A stretch of 15,604 nucleotides of DNA, taken from an uncultured Massilia sp. Its GTDB lineage: Bacteria > Pseudomonadota > Gammaproteobacteria > Burkholderiales > Burkholderiaceae. Positions 7,038-14,103 of the stretch are shown here, in pieces; position 1 is the first letter of the stretch; each line of letters starts with the position of its first letter. A program made the position numbers and the translations under genes. Under the pieces are notes generated by a model that was not told the origin of the DNA, searched no databases, and saw only the letters and a list, made by a program, of their open reading frames with translations. The DNA lies in assembly GCA_946886065.1 (NCBI GenBank), contig CAMPHU010000103.1:1-15604 (forward strand), written 5' to 3'.

Positions 7038-8003
7038 ATGAATCTGCTCTCGCTCCCCACTTATGACGACGTCGTCCAGGCCGCGGGCCGCATCGCCGGC
7101 GCCGCCAATCTCACTCCGGTATTGACGTCGCGCACCGTCAACGAAGAATTCGGCGCCCAGGTGTATTTCAAATGCGAGAACATGCAGCGCATGGGCGCCT
7201 TCAAGTTCCGCGGCGCCTACAACGCGCTGTCGCGCTTCAGCCCCGAGCAGCGCCGCGCCGGCGTGGTCGCGTTCTCGTCGGGCAACCACGCCCAGGCGGT
7301 GGCGCTGTCCGCGCGCCTGCTGGGCATGCCGGCCACCATCGTGATGCCGCATGACGCGCCGGCGGCCAAGGTGGCGGCCACCAAAGGCTATGGCGGCAAG
7401 GTCGTGTTCTACGACCGCTACACCGAGGACCGCGAGCAGATCGGGCGCGAGCTGGCAGAGAAGCACGGGCTGACCCTGGTGCCGCCTTACGACCACGCGG
7501 ACGTGATCGCGGGGCAGGGTACCGCGGCCAAGGAATTGTTCGAGGAGACGGGGCCGCTGGATGCCTTCTTCGTCTGCCTGGGCGGCGGCGGGCTGCTGTC
7601 CGGCTCGGCCCTGGCGACGCGCGCGCTGGCGCCGAATTGCGATTTGTACGGCGTCGAGCCGGAGGCGGGAAATGATGGGCAGCAATCGTTCCGCTCGGGC
7701 GAGATCGTGCATATCGACACGCCCAAGACCATCGCGGACGGGGCGCAGACGCAACACCTGGGGAAGCTGACCTTCCCGATCATTCAGCGCGACGTGGACG
7801 ACATCCTGACGGTGTCGGATGAGGAGCTGGTGCAGTGCATGCGGTTCTTTGCGGAGCGCATGAAGATCGTGGTGGAACCGACCGGGTGCCTGGGGTTTGC
7901 GGCGGCGCGCAAGATGAAGGAGAGTTTGAAAGGGAAGCGGGTCGGTATTCTGGTCAGCGGGGGGAATATTGACTTGGCGCGGTTTGCCGGGTTGATTGCT
8001 TGA
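7038..8003 (+). CDS. PLP-dependent threonine/serine or threo-3-hydroxyaspartate ammonia-lyase
   Basis: A 321-residue fold-type II PLP enzyme of the serine racemase/threonine dehydratase family, without the C-terminal ACT regulatory domain of biosynthetic IlvA. The start ATG is preceded by AAGG at 7028-7031. Visible active-site features are: KCENMQRMGAFKFRGAYNAL with the PLP lysine at Lys56; SSGNHAQAVA for substrate and PLP binding; the phosphate-binding glycine loop GGGG at 182-185; and Ser307 in SGGN near the PLP ring nitrogen. Glu207, Gly211 and Asp213 in VEPEAGNDG reproduce the spacing of the divalent-metal site of eukaryote-type serine racemase and hydroxyaspartate ammonia-lyase. This subgroup deaminates L-serine, L-threonine or threo-3-hydroxyaspartate; which substrate is preferred cannot be settled from sequence. 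The gene is single, with its own promoter, and converges on the methyltransferase. Confidence 0.9.
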   Translation: MNLLSLPTYDDVVQAAGRIAGAANLTPVLTSRTVNEEFGAQVYFKCENMQRMGAFKFRGAYNALSRFSPEQRRAGVVAFSSGNHAQAVALSARLLGMPATIVMPHDAPAAKVAATKGYGGKVVFYDRYTEDREQIGRELAEKHGLTLVPPYDHADVIAGQGTAAKELFEETGPLDAFFVCLGGGGLLSGSALATRALAPNCDLYGVEPEAGNDGQQSFRSGEIVHIDTPKTIADGAQTQHLGKLTFPIIQRDVDDILTVSDEELVQCMRFFAERMKIVVEPTGCLGFAAARKMKESLKGKRVGILVSGGNIDLARFAGLIA

Positions 8004-8008
8004 GTGTT

Positions 8009-8025
8009 CGGTTGCGTGACAACCG
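8009..8025. terminator. Bidirectional hairpin between convergent genes
   Basis: CGGTTG (8009-8014), loop CGTGA, CAACCG (8020-8025) fill nearly the whole 22-base gap between the lyase stop and the methyltransferase stop on the other strand. The stem is six base pairs with a five-base loop and no T-run on either strand. Its position suggests a shared terminator, but the stem alone is modest evidence. Confidence 0.4.
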
Positions 8026-8697
8026 TTAGCCCTGGAGTTCGCCCACCAAAATGAGCGACACCGGCTTCCCCGTCTCCGGATGCACCGGCTCGCGCATCTC
8101 CACGATCCGGAGTCCATGATCGGCGAACAAGGCAACCCAGCCCGCCGCCGTCCTGAAGTACCAGGGCGGCGCATCCTTGAATTCACTGCTGAACCCCGCC
8201 CAGCTCCCCTCGCGCCAGCCGTCCACATAGGGCTGCTCGCCGCAAGCCGCGAACGGATGCACGGTCTGCACGATCAGCGCGCCTCCCTTGCGCAGGTAGC
8301 TCGGCGCCGCCCGGAACAAGCCCTCGACGGCTTCCTTTCCGATCAGCGAAAAATTGCAGACGGCGACATCGGCCGCCAGGTCCAGCCGCCCCTGCGCGAT
8401 CTCTTCATACGACATCAGCCGGAACTCGCCGCCGCCCGCTGCGCGCGCCGCCTCGACCAGCCCGGGAATGGCGTCCACGCCCACCATCTCGACCTCGGGC
8501 AGCGCCCGCACCAGCCACCCTTCGCCGCAGCCCAGGTCCACCCCGGTGCGCGGTCCACGCGCCCGCACCGCATCCACGATGGCCGCATTGGTGACGAGCA
8601 GGCGTGAAGCGATTTCGCCGCCGCGCACCGCGCCGACCCAGGGGGCGGCGTTGCGCGACCACGCGTCCAGCACCTGAGCGTCGGATCGGACAGTCAT
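8026..8697 (-). CDS. Class I SAM-dependent methyltransferase
   Basis: A 223-residue protein starting with MTVRSDAQVLDAWSRNAAPW. The Rossmann-fold SAM-binding motif I is VDLGCGEGWL (about residues 53-62). An acidic motif II, EMVGVDAIPGLVEAAR, follows, then LAADVAVCNFSLIG as the strand-4 region and YLRKGGALIVQTVHPF as strand 5. It has no signal peptide and is probably cytoplasmic. Cofactor and fold are clear, but the substrate is not; small-molecule methyltransferases of the UbiE/Methyltransf_11-25 group look like this. Its ATG lies two bases after the envZ stop, so it is very likely translated from the ompR-envZ transcript. No ribosome binding site of its own can lie outside the end of envZ. 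Confidence 0.9.
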   Translation of the reverse strand: MTVRSDAQVLDAWSRNAAPWVGAVRGGEIASRLLVTNAAIVDAVRARGPRTGVDLGCGEGWLVRALPEVEMVGVDAIPGLVEAARAAGGGEFRLMSYEEIAQGRLDLAADVAVCNFSLIGKEAVEGLFRAAPSYLRKGGALIVQTVHPFAACGEQPYVDGWREGSWAGFSSEFKDAPPWYFRTAAGWVALFADHGLRIVEMREPVHPETGKPVSLILVGELQG

Positions 8698-8699
8698 GG

Positions 8700-10073
8700 T
8701 CAGCCCGCCAGCGGCAGCGCGATCTGCAACAGCAGGCCGCCTTCGTCGCGGTTGCGCACCGTGAGCTGGGCGTTGTGGCGGGTCAGCACGCGTTCGACGA
8801 TGGCCAGGCCCAGGCCGGCGCCGTTGGCCTGGCCGCGTGCGGTGTCGAGGCGCGTGAAGGGCTTGAGCAGCTGCGCGATCTGGTCCTCCGGCACGCCCAC
8901 GCCGTGGTCGCAGATGTCGACCACCGCGCAGCGTCCGTGGGCGGTCGATTTCACGCGCAGCAGGATCGTGATCTCGGTGTAGTCGGCGCCCGGTGTCTTG
9001 CCGTAGCGGCGCGCGTTCTCGATGATGTTGTTGAACACCCGGCGCAGGTCGGTGGCGTTGCCCAGCACGTGCACGCCCGGCATCAGGTCGGTCTTGACGC
9101 GCAGGTCGCGGATGCGCGCCGCCTCGCGGCCCACGTCGGCCAGCATCTCCGACAGGTTCACGGCCACGAAGGTGGCGGCGTCGCTCGGCTTGGCGTAGTC
9201 GAGGAACTGGCCGATGATGGCGTCCATTTGGTTGATGTCCGACTGCATGCCTTCGCGCGCTTCCTCCGGCAGGCTGGCCATCTCGACCTCCAGCTGCATG
9301 CGCGCCAGCGGCGTGCGCAGGTCGTGCGAGATGCCGGCCAGGATCACCGCACGGTCCTTCTCGACCTGGGCCAGGTCCTCGACCATCTGGTTGAAGCTGC
9401 GGTTGGCCTCGATGATCTCCTGCGAGCCCTTCTCCGGCAGCGGGGTGGGACGCTCGCCCTTGGCGATCGCGCGCGCCGCGGCCGTCAGGCGCGCCAGCGG
9501 CAGGTTCACCAGGCTCGAGATCAGGGCCGCGCCGACCAGCGACAGCAGGCCGACCAGGGTCGCCCAGCCCAGCCACTGCACACGCGTCAGGCCCGCCAGG
9601 CGTTCGCGCTCCAGCATCAGCCAGTACTTGTCGTCCTCGATGGTAAAGCTGATCCAGAAGCCCGCCACGCCATTCACGCGGCTGGAAAAGCGCGTGTCCT
9701 TGCCCAGCTTCTCGCGCACCTTGGCGGCGATCTCGGGCATCAGGGGATTGTTGGGCGGCGGCTCGACGACGTCGCTGTCTTCGAGCGTGAAGATGCGGAT
9801 GCCCTCGTTCGAGACCAGCTCGAACAGCAGCTCGCGGCGCAGGTCCGGCGCCGAGTGGGTGAGGGCGGCCTTGGTGATGGTCACCACCGACACCACCAGT
9901 TCGGCGGTCTGCTCGACCTGCGGGCCGCGCTGGTAGACGTTGAGCATGCCGATCCACGAGCCCATCGACAGGGCCGTGAGCACCGACAGCAGGAAGAAGG
10001 TCCGCCAGAACAGGCCGCTCTTGTACCAGGCGAAGCGCGCCGCGCGGCGCGCCGCCGAAAAAGCATGGAACAC
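8700..10073 (-). CDS. envZ: Sensor histidine kinase EnvZ
   Basis: A 457-residue inner-membrane kinase, close to the length of enteric EnvZ (450). TM1 is at about 24-46, a periplasmic loop follows, and TM2 lies at about 165-190, then a HAMP domain. The H-box AGISHDLRTPLARMQLEVEM contains the phospho-accepting His250 and closely follows the EnvZ motif SHDLRTPL. ATPase motifs are intact: the N-box NIIENARRYG, G1 DHGVGVPED, the F-box LKPFTRLD and G2 GAGLGLAI. The start is GTG; it overlaps the ompR stop as TAGTG, a one-base overlap that points to coupled translation. EnvZ phosphorylates and dephosphorylates OmpR in response to osmolarity and envelope conditions. The periplasmic part differs from the enteric protein, so the signal may differ. 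Confidence 0.93.
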   Translation of the reverse strand: MFHAFSAARRAARFAWYKSGLFWRTFFLLSVLTALSMGSWIGMLNVYQRGPQVEQTAELVVSVVTITKAALTHSAPDLRRELLFELVSNEGIRIFTLEDSDVVEPPPNNPLMPEIAAKVREKLGKDTRFSSRVNGVAGFWISFTIEDDKYWLMLERERLAGLTRVQWLGWATLVGLLSLVGAALISSLVNLPLARLTAAARAIAKGERPTPLPEKGSQEIIEANRSFNQMVEDLAQVEKDRAVILAGISHDLRTPLARMQLEVEMASLPEEAREGMQSDINQMDAIIGQFLDYAKPSDAATFVAVNLSEMLADVGREAARIRDLRVKTDLMPGVHVLGNATDLRRVFNNIIENARRYGKTPGADYTEITILLRVKSTAHGRCAVVDICDHGVGVPEDQIAQLLKPFTRLDTARGQANGAGLGLAIVERVLTRHNAQLTVRNRDEGGLLLQIALPLAG

Positions 10074-10846
10074 TAGCGCGGCTGCCCTTCAGGAATGAAC
10101 ACGTAGCCCAGGCCCCACACGGTCTGGATGTACAGCGGGCTCGAAGGATCTGGCTCGATCAGCTTGCGCAGGCGCGAGATCTGCACGTCGAGCGAGCGGT
10201 CGAACACTTCGTATTCGCGGCCGCGCGCCAGTTCCATCAGCTTCTCGCGCGACAGCGGCTGGCGCGCGTGGCGCGCGAACACCTTCAGCACCGAGAATTC
10301 GCCGGTGGTGAGGGGCACGGTCTCGCCGTTCTTCTTGAGCGTGCGCGTGCCCAGGTCGAGCACGAAGTCGCCGAACTCGAAGGTCTGCGGGGTTTCGCTC
10401 GGCGCGCCGGGAATCTCGTCCGGACCCTTGCGGCGCAGCACCGCGCCGATGCGCGCCACCAGTTCGCGCGGGTTGAAGGGCTTGGGCAGGTAGTCGTCCG
10501 CGCCCATTTCGAGGCCGACGATGCGGTCCACGTCCTCGCCCTTGGCGGTCAGCATGATGATCGGGGTCTGGTCGCCCGCGCCGCGCAGGCGGCGGCAGAT
10601 CGACAGGCCGTCCTCGCCCGGCAGCATCAGGTCCAGCACCAGCAGGTCGTAGCGCTCGCGCAGCCAGAGCTTGTTCATGGCCGGCGCGCTTTCCGCCGTC
10701 ACCACCTGGAAACCCTGTTCGGTGAGGTAGCGGCGCAGCAGGTCGCGCAGGCGCACGTCGTCGTCCACCACCATGATCTTCGCCGAATGGCCGCCTTGCG
10801 CGCCCGGGGTCGCGCTGTTTCCCGTATTCGAAGTCGATGCACTCAT
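10073..10846 (-). CDS. ompR: Response regulator OmpR
   Basis: A 257-residue OmpR-family regulator. The N-terminal extension of about 20 Ser/Thr/Gly-rich residues is longer than in enteric OmpR. The receiver domain runs from about 22 to 138, with acidic pair DDD at 28-30, phospho-acceptor Asp72 in LDLMLPGEDGLSICRRLR, Thr100 and Lys122. The winged-helix DNA-binding domain runs from about 155 to 250. Stretches such as LDLMLPGEDGLSICRRLR, GADDYLPKPFNPREL and IQTVWGLGYVF match enteric OmpR almost residue for residue. The recognition-helix segment SLDVQISRLRKL is also nearly identical, which suggests conserved DNA specificity. The first cistron of the minus-strand operon ompR-envZ-methyltransferase; there is no strong Shine-Dalgarno before the ATG. 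Confidence 0.95.
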   Translation of the reverse strand: MSASTSNTGNSATPGAQGGHSAKIMVVDDDVRLRDLLRRYLTEQGFQVVTAESAPAMNKLWLRERYDLLVLDLMLPGEDGLSICRRLRGAGDQTPIIMLTAKGEDVDRIVGLEMGADDYLPKPFNPRELVARIGAVLRRKGPDEIPGAPSETPQTFEFGDFVLDLGTRTLKKNGETVPLTTGEFSVLKVFARHARQPLSREKLMELARGREYEVFDRSLDVQISRLRKLIEPDPSSPLYIQTVWGLGYVFIPEGQPR

Positions 10847-10923
10847 TTTGCGTCCAAATTTGTCAGGAGAATGTCGCTATGGTAACGTCTTATGCCTAGG
10901 CATTTCGACAACATGCCTCATCC

Positions 10924-10943
10924 ATTACAATGTGTTACAAACT
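10924..10943 (+). promoter_or_regulatory. Candidate OmpR binding site (tandem 10-bp TTACA repeats)
   Basis: ATTACAATGT followed directly by GTTACAAACT gives two TTACA half-sites exactly ten bases apart. Enterobacterial OmpR binds tandem ten-base half-sites of the GTTACAnnnn type, and eleven of the twelve fixed positions agree. It lies in the 199-base divergent region between ompR and the exported Arg/Gln-rich protein gene. A further GTTACC occurs on the minus strand at 10886-10881, and a TTACC just downstream at 10944-10948 is one base out of phase. Recognition by this OmpR is inferred from its conserved recognition helix. Confidence 0.5.
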
Positions 10944-10951
10944 TTACCCAA
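10924..10951 (-). promoter_or_regulatory. Candidate ompR operon promoter
   Basis: Read on the minus strand, TTGGGT (10951-10946), a 16-base spacer and TGTAAT (10929-10924) lie 78 bases before ompR. The -10 is five of six, the -35 only three of six. The TTACA repeats overlap the -10 and spacer, which would fit repression by OmpR if both assignments are right. Low confidence. Confidence 0.3.
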
Positions 10952-10957
10952 TCAGGC

Positions 10958-10986
10958 TTACACCTCGGACGGTATGCACCTACACT
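10958..10986 (+). promoter_or_regulatory. Candidate promoter for the exported Arg/Gln-rich protein gene
   Basis: TTACAC (10958-10963), a 17-base spacer and TACACT (10981-10986) are each four of six to consensus. The implied transcript start is near 10993, about 53 bases before the gene. The TTACA repeats would then be centred about 60 bases upstream of the start, a usual position for activation by OmpR. This is suggestive only. Confidence 0.3.
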
Positions 10987-11045
10987 GGCGGCAAGTGGTC
11001 ATCACAGCTTATCTGTTTATACGGCATCACGGAAGAGGAACACCC

Positions 11046-11453
11046 ATGAAAGCAGCGCTCAACAAGACCCAAGCAGTAACCGGCGGCAAAGGCCGTCTGG
11101 TCCGGCTCGTGCGCCACGGTGTACTCGCCTGCGTGCTCGCTGGTGTCGGCGCCGGTGCGCTGGCCCAGAACTACGAGCGCGGCGGCCAGCGCAGGGAAGA
11201 AGCCCAGCAGGCCTACCGCGACCGTTTCCAGATGCAGGGCCAGGACTTGCGCGGCTTCGACGACCGCCAGCGGGCCTACGACGAAGCGCGCCAGCGCGCG
11301 TTCGAGGAGCAGCAGCGCCGGCAGATGCAAATGGACCGCGAGCAGCGCGAACCGCGCGGCGAGCGCCGCATGACGCCGGACGAGCGCAGCGACCTGCGCC
11401 GCCAGATCAACGAGGCGCGCCGCGACCTCTATCCCAACGCCCAGCGCCGTTGA
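11046..11453 (+). CDS. Exported Arg/Gln-rich protein of unknown function
   Basis: A 135-residue protein. ATG 11046 is supported by AGAGGA at about 11034-11039; a longer in-frame opening extends upstream through the ompR regulatory region and is unlikely to be coding. Residues 1-40 form a long signal peptide: a basic stretch (KGRLVRLVRHG), a hydrophobic core (VLACVLAGVGAGALA) and a likely cleavage after ALA near residue 40. The mature part is dominated by Arg, Gln, Glu and Asp and should be largely helical, possibly a coiled coil (EEAQQAYRDRFQMQGQDLRGFDDRQRAYDEARQRAFEEQQRRQ, about 54-96). It ends with MTPDERSDLRRQINEARRDLYP, a pattern seen at the C-terminus of small periplasmic proteins in this group of bacteria, where function is unknown. 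It is divergent from ompR, so it may belong to the OmpR regulon. Confidence 0.75.
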   Translation: MKAALNKTQAVTGGKGRLVRLVRHGVLACVLAGVGAGALAQNYERGGQRREEAQQAYRDRFQMQGQDLRGFDDRQRAYDEARQRAFEEQQRRQMQMDREQREPRGERRMTPDERSDLRRQINEARRDLYPNAQRR

Positions 11454-11478
11454 GCGCCAGGGCGCTTCGCTGACCGGA

Positions 11479-11506
11479 ACGGCGCCTGCGGGCGCCGTCG
11501 TCGTTT
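11479..11506 (+). terminator. Intrinsic terminator-like hairpin
   Basis: ACGGCGCC (11479-11486), loop TGCG, GGCGCCGT (11491-11498) form a perfect eight-base-pair GC-rich stem with a tetraloop, followed by CGTCGTTT. It stands 25 bases after the stop of the exported-protein gene. The T-tract is short and interrupted, but the position and stem are good. Confidence 0.6.
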
Positions 11507-11517
11507 ACCGGGCGCCG

Positions 11518-11539
11518 GCATCGCTAGTGATGCTATAAT
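11518..11539 (+). promoter_or_regulatory. Extended -10 promoter of the fapA-like gene with adjoining palindrome
   Basis: TGC-TATAAT (11531-11539) is a perfect extended -10 (TGn followed by consensus TATAAT). No usable -35 lies at the normal distance, which fits extended -10 promoters or activator dependence. Directly upstream and overlapping the TG is GCATC-G-CTAG-T-GATGC (11518-11533), a 16-base palindrome with one mismatched pair, a plausible operator. The transcript would start near 11546, giving a leader of about 116 bases to GTG 11662. Confidence 0.55.
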
Positions 11540-11661
11540 TTCTTTGCAGAAAGTTAGTTGCCATATATTTATTTATTATGCGCAACGTGTTACGCTGACT
11601 GTCGATGTACAGTGGGTATCGATTCCGATGCCTGCTTTCCCGAGTTGACTGGAGCGTGAAC

Positions 11662-13557
11662 GTGACCGATCCCGCCGCACACCTTGCTGCGCCTGCCCCT
11701 GCCGCTGCACCCCGTTTCACCGGGACCGGTCCGGAGCACTGCATCGCCAGGCGTCCCGGCGGCGTCTATGCCGACCCGCAGGTGCTGGGCACCACCCTGA
11801 TGGCCGCGATCGACGGAATCCTGCTCGCCAATAACTACTTCGCCGGCCTCGACTATCCTGTCCTGATCAAGGCCTTGTACGGCCACGGCCCGGAACTGCC
11901 GCGCGATGCGCAGGGGCAGGCGCTGGTCCGGATCGCCGACGACATCCTGCCCTTCGACCCAGTGCGGCGCGCCCTGTACCGCGCGGTCAAGATTTCCGAT
12001 GGCGAGGCCGGCTACTACTTCGAGCCGGTGTTCCTGCCGGACGAGGAGGGCAAGGAGGCGCCGGCCCGGCTCAGCGTGGACGAGTTCATCGCCGACATGT
12101 GGATGAAGGGCATCCGCTTCGGCATCGACGTGGAAGGGATCGCCCAGGCCATCGGCAGCGGCGCGGCCGGGCGCATCGCGGTGGCGCGCCGCCTCGATCC
12201 GCGTCCCGGCATCGATGCGCGCGTAGTCGAGGTGTCCAGCCTGCACCGCAGCGACGCCCCGCGCCAGCTCGCCAACGGCAAGCTCGACCTGATGAGCTTC
12301 CAGAACCGCTTCCCGCAGATCCGCCTGGGCGAACGCCTGCTGCAAAAGCTGCCGCGCGAAGCGGGCGAGCCGGGCTTCGACCTGTCCGGCATTCCGCTCG
12401 CGCCCGAGCCGCCCAAGGACCTCGATCTCGGCACGTATGCGGGACCAGGCACGAAGGTCGAGCAGATGGCCGACGGCGAATTCCTTGTGGCGCAGCAGGA
12501 CGGCTTCCTGAACGTCGATCCGAAGAGCAGCCGCATCGCGGTGGACGACAAGATCGTCAGCCACGACGGCGTCAGCGCCAAGACCACCGGCAACCTGAAC
12601 CTCACGGGCGACTACGAGGAATTCGGCGAGGTCCAGGAGCAGCGGATCCTGGAGGGCGAGGGCATCACGCTGCACGCCGACGTGTTCGGGCACGTGGTCT
12701 CGCGCGGCGGTGCGATCGTCCTGAACCGCAACCTGGTCGGCGGCAGCGCGCGCAACGCGGGCGGGGAGATCACGGTGCGCGGCGTCGCTTCCCATGCCGC
12801 GATCCAGACGGCCAGCGGCGAAGTGCGCATGACGCGCGCCGAGAACTGCATCATTTCCGGCACCCGGGTGGTGGTGGAGCAGGCGATCAATTGCGAGATC
12901 CTGGCGGACGAGGTGGAGGTCGAGATCGCCGAAGGCAGCGCCATCGCCGGCCGCAAGGTGACGATCGGGCGCGCCGGTCCGCGCCGCCAGAGCGAGATGC
13001 TGGTGTTCGTGCTGCGCCCCGACTGCAGCCGCTTCACCGATGCCATGGCCCAGGTGCGCGAGCGCGTCGACCAGTTCGGCGAACTGGCGGCCCGCCACCG
13101 CGCGGAGATCGAGGCGCTCGGCGCGCGGGCCGAGATGCGCAAGTACCTGCAACTTGCGCCGCGCATCCGCAAGGGCGAGCTGGTGCTCACCGCGGAGCAG
13201 CAGGCGCAGTTCGCGCGCCTGTCGCAGGCGGTGCTGCCGGGACTGCGCGAGCTGGGCCGGCTGACGCAGGAACTGACATCGGCCGAGACCGAGCAGCGGG
13301 GCGGCATGGCCTTGCTGGCGCAGCTGGAAACCCAGCGCAGCGAGCGCGCCGGCGCATCGAGCGTCGCGGTGGGGCAGCTGGACGGCGACGTGCAGGTGCG
13401 CGCGCTGTCCTATGAACCCGACGCGGGCAGCGTCCACGACCTGGCGGCGCGCGAGGTCAAGGCGCGCCTGCGCGAGTCCAGCGGGGCCGAGCTGCTGTTC
13501 GCCGGTTCCAGCGGCGAATACCGCTGGGACCATGATGCGGCGGCGGCCAGCGCATAG
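11662..13557 (+). CDS. fapA: FapA-family (DUF342) protein
   Basis: A 631-residue cytoplasmic protein of the FapA/DUF342 family. I prefer GTG 11662 because GGAG lies at 11651-11654, seven bases upstream; the in-frame ATG at 11605 would add 19 residues with no ribosome binding site. The N-terminal DUF342 region (about 20-250) contains FIADMWMKGIRFGIDVEGI. It is followed by a right-handed beta-helix-like stretch (about 255-440) of short alternating strands: VAQQDGFLNVD, GVSAKTTGNLNLTGDYEEFGEV, GGEITVRGVASHAAIQTA, ENCIISGTRVVVEQAINCEI. A helical, probably coiled-coil region follows (about 455-560). FapA homologues are linked to flagellar assembly or polar placement and to cell-envelope functions. 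The neighbouring CheW gene fits a motility link, but no flagellar gene is in view. The gene symbol is given by family only. Confidence 0.85.
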   Translation: MTDPAAHLAAPAPAAAPRFTGTGPEHCIARRPGGVYADPQVLGTTLMAAIDGILLANNYFAGLDYPVLIKALYGHGPELPRDAQGQALVRIADDILPFDPVRRALYRAVKISDGEAGYYFEPVFLPDEEGKEAPARLSVDEFIADMWMKGIRFGIDVEGIAQAIGSGAAGRIAVARRLDPRPGIDARVVEVSSLHRSDAPRQLANGKLDLMSFQNRFPQIRLGERLLQKLPREAGEPGFDLSGIPLAPEPPKDLDLGTYAGPGTKVEQMADGEFLVAQQDGFLNVDPKSSRIAVDDKIVSHDGVSAKTTGNLNLTGDYEEFGEVQEQRILEGEGITLHADVFGHVVSRGGAIVLNRNLVGGSARNAGGEITVRGVASHAAIQTASGEVRMTRAENCIISGTRVVVEQAINCEILADEVEVEIAEGSAIAGRKVTIGRAGPRRQSEMLVFVLRPDCSRFTDAMAQVRERVDQFGELAARHRAEIEALGARAEMRKYLQLAPRIRKGELVLTAEQQAQFARLSQAVLPGLRELGRLTQELTSAETEQRGGMALLAQLETQRSERAGASSVAVGQLDGDVQVRALSYEPDAGSVHDLAAREVKARLRESSGAELLFAGSSGEYRWDHDAAAASA

Positions 13558-13566
13558 AGACGGAAA

Positions 13567-13586
13567 CTGTTGACTGCTGTCAACAG
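13567..13586. promoter_or_regulatory. Perfect inverted repeat between fapA-like and cheW-like genes
   Basis: CTGTTGAC (13567-13574), TGCT, GTCAACAG (13579-13586): eight-base perfect arms and a four-base centre, ten bases after the fapA-like stop. The T-run of an intrinsic terminator is absent. The arm contains TTGACT (13570-13575), a -35-like hexamer, but no -10 lies at 16-18 bases. It may be an operator for the downstream cheW-like gene or an RNA hairpin between the two. Confidence 0.45.
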
Positions 13587-13644
13587 GGCAAGGGCGGCGC
13601 GGCCTTAGCATGGAGGTCGCTTCAGAACCGCCGAAAGGACCGCC

Positions 13645-14103
13645 ATGCACCCGCACACCGCCGCGACGCCGCAGGAATTCCTGAGTTTCAGCTTGGGTGG
13701 CCTCGAGTATGGGCTCGCCTGCGACAAGGTCCAGGAACTCAAGCCGCTCAAGTCGCTCGAGCGCTTCGCCGCCGACGGCGAGATCATCGGCGGCGTCGCG
13801 CTCTCGCGCGGCGTGATCCTGCCGGTGGTGGACCTGCGCGCCGCCTTCGCGCCGGGCGTGGGCGCGCCGCATCCCGATACCGATGTCATGATCGTGCGCC
13901 TGGCCTCCTGCCTGGCGGGCCTGGTCGTGGAGCGGGTCGACGGCGTGGTGCACCTGGCGCCGTCGCAGATCGTGCCGCTGCCGGGGGCGCATCATGCGGA
14001 GTACCTGATCGGGATGGGGGTGCTGCACGAGCGGCGGCTGGTGCTGGTCGATATCGACCGCCTCATGTCGCTGGCGCCGAAGCAGCCGAAGCGGGCCGCC
14101 TGA
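13645..14103 (+). CDS. CheW-domain chemotaxis/signalling adaptor
   Basis: A 152-residue single-domain CheW-like protein. ATG 13645 is preceded by GAAAGGA at 13633-13639. The usual CheW order is visible: EFLSFSLGGLEYGLACDKVQEL (first strand pair and helix), then IIGGVALSRGVILPVVDLRAAF, which corresponds to the family GxxNLRGxxxPVxDLR segment. MIVRLASCLAGLVVERVDGVVHL follows, then GMGVLHERRLVLVDIDRLM as the final strand. CheW links chemoreceptors to the kinase CheA. There is no cheA, receptor or other che gene in the window, so it could serve a non-motility chemosensory pathway or act as an orphan adaptor. It lies 87 bases after the fapA-like gene. Confidence 0.9.
   Translation: MHPHTAATPQEFLSFSLGGLEYGLACDKVQELKPLKSLERFAADGEIIGGVALSRGVILPVVDLRAAFAPGVGAPHPDTDVMIVRLASCLAGLVVERVDGVVHLAPSQIVPLPGAHHAEYLIGMGVLHERRLVLVDIDRLMSLAPKQPKRAA

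Noticed and set aside
8604..10076. Plus-strand open frame of 490 codons opposite envZ
   Set aside because: It mirrors envZ almost exactly and has no recognisable domain; envZ has all kinase boxes intact.
13567..13586. LexA (SOS) box at the inverted repeat
   Set aside because: The CTGT and ACAG ends are separated by 12 bases rather than 8, and the neighbouring genes are not SOS-type.
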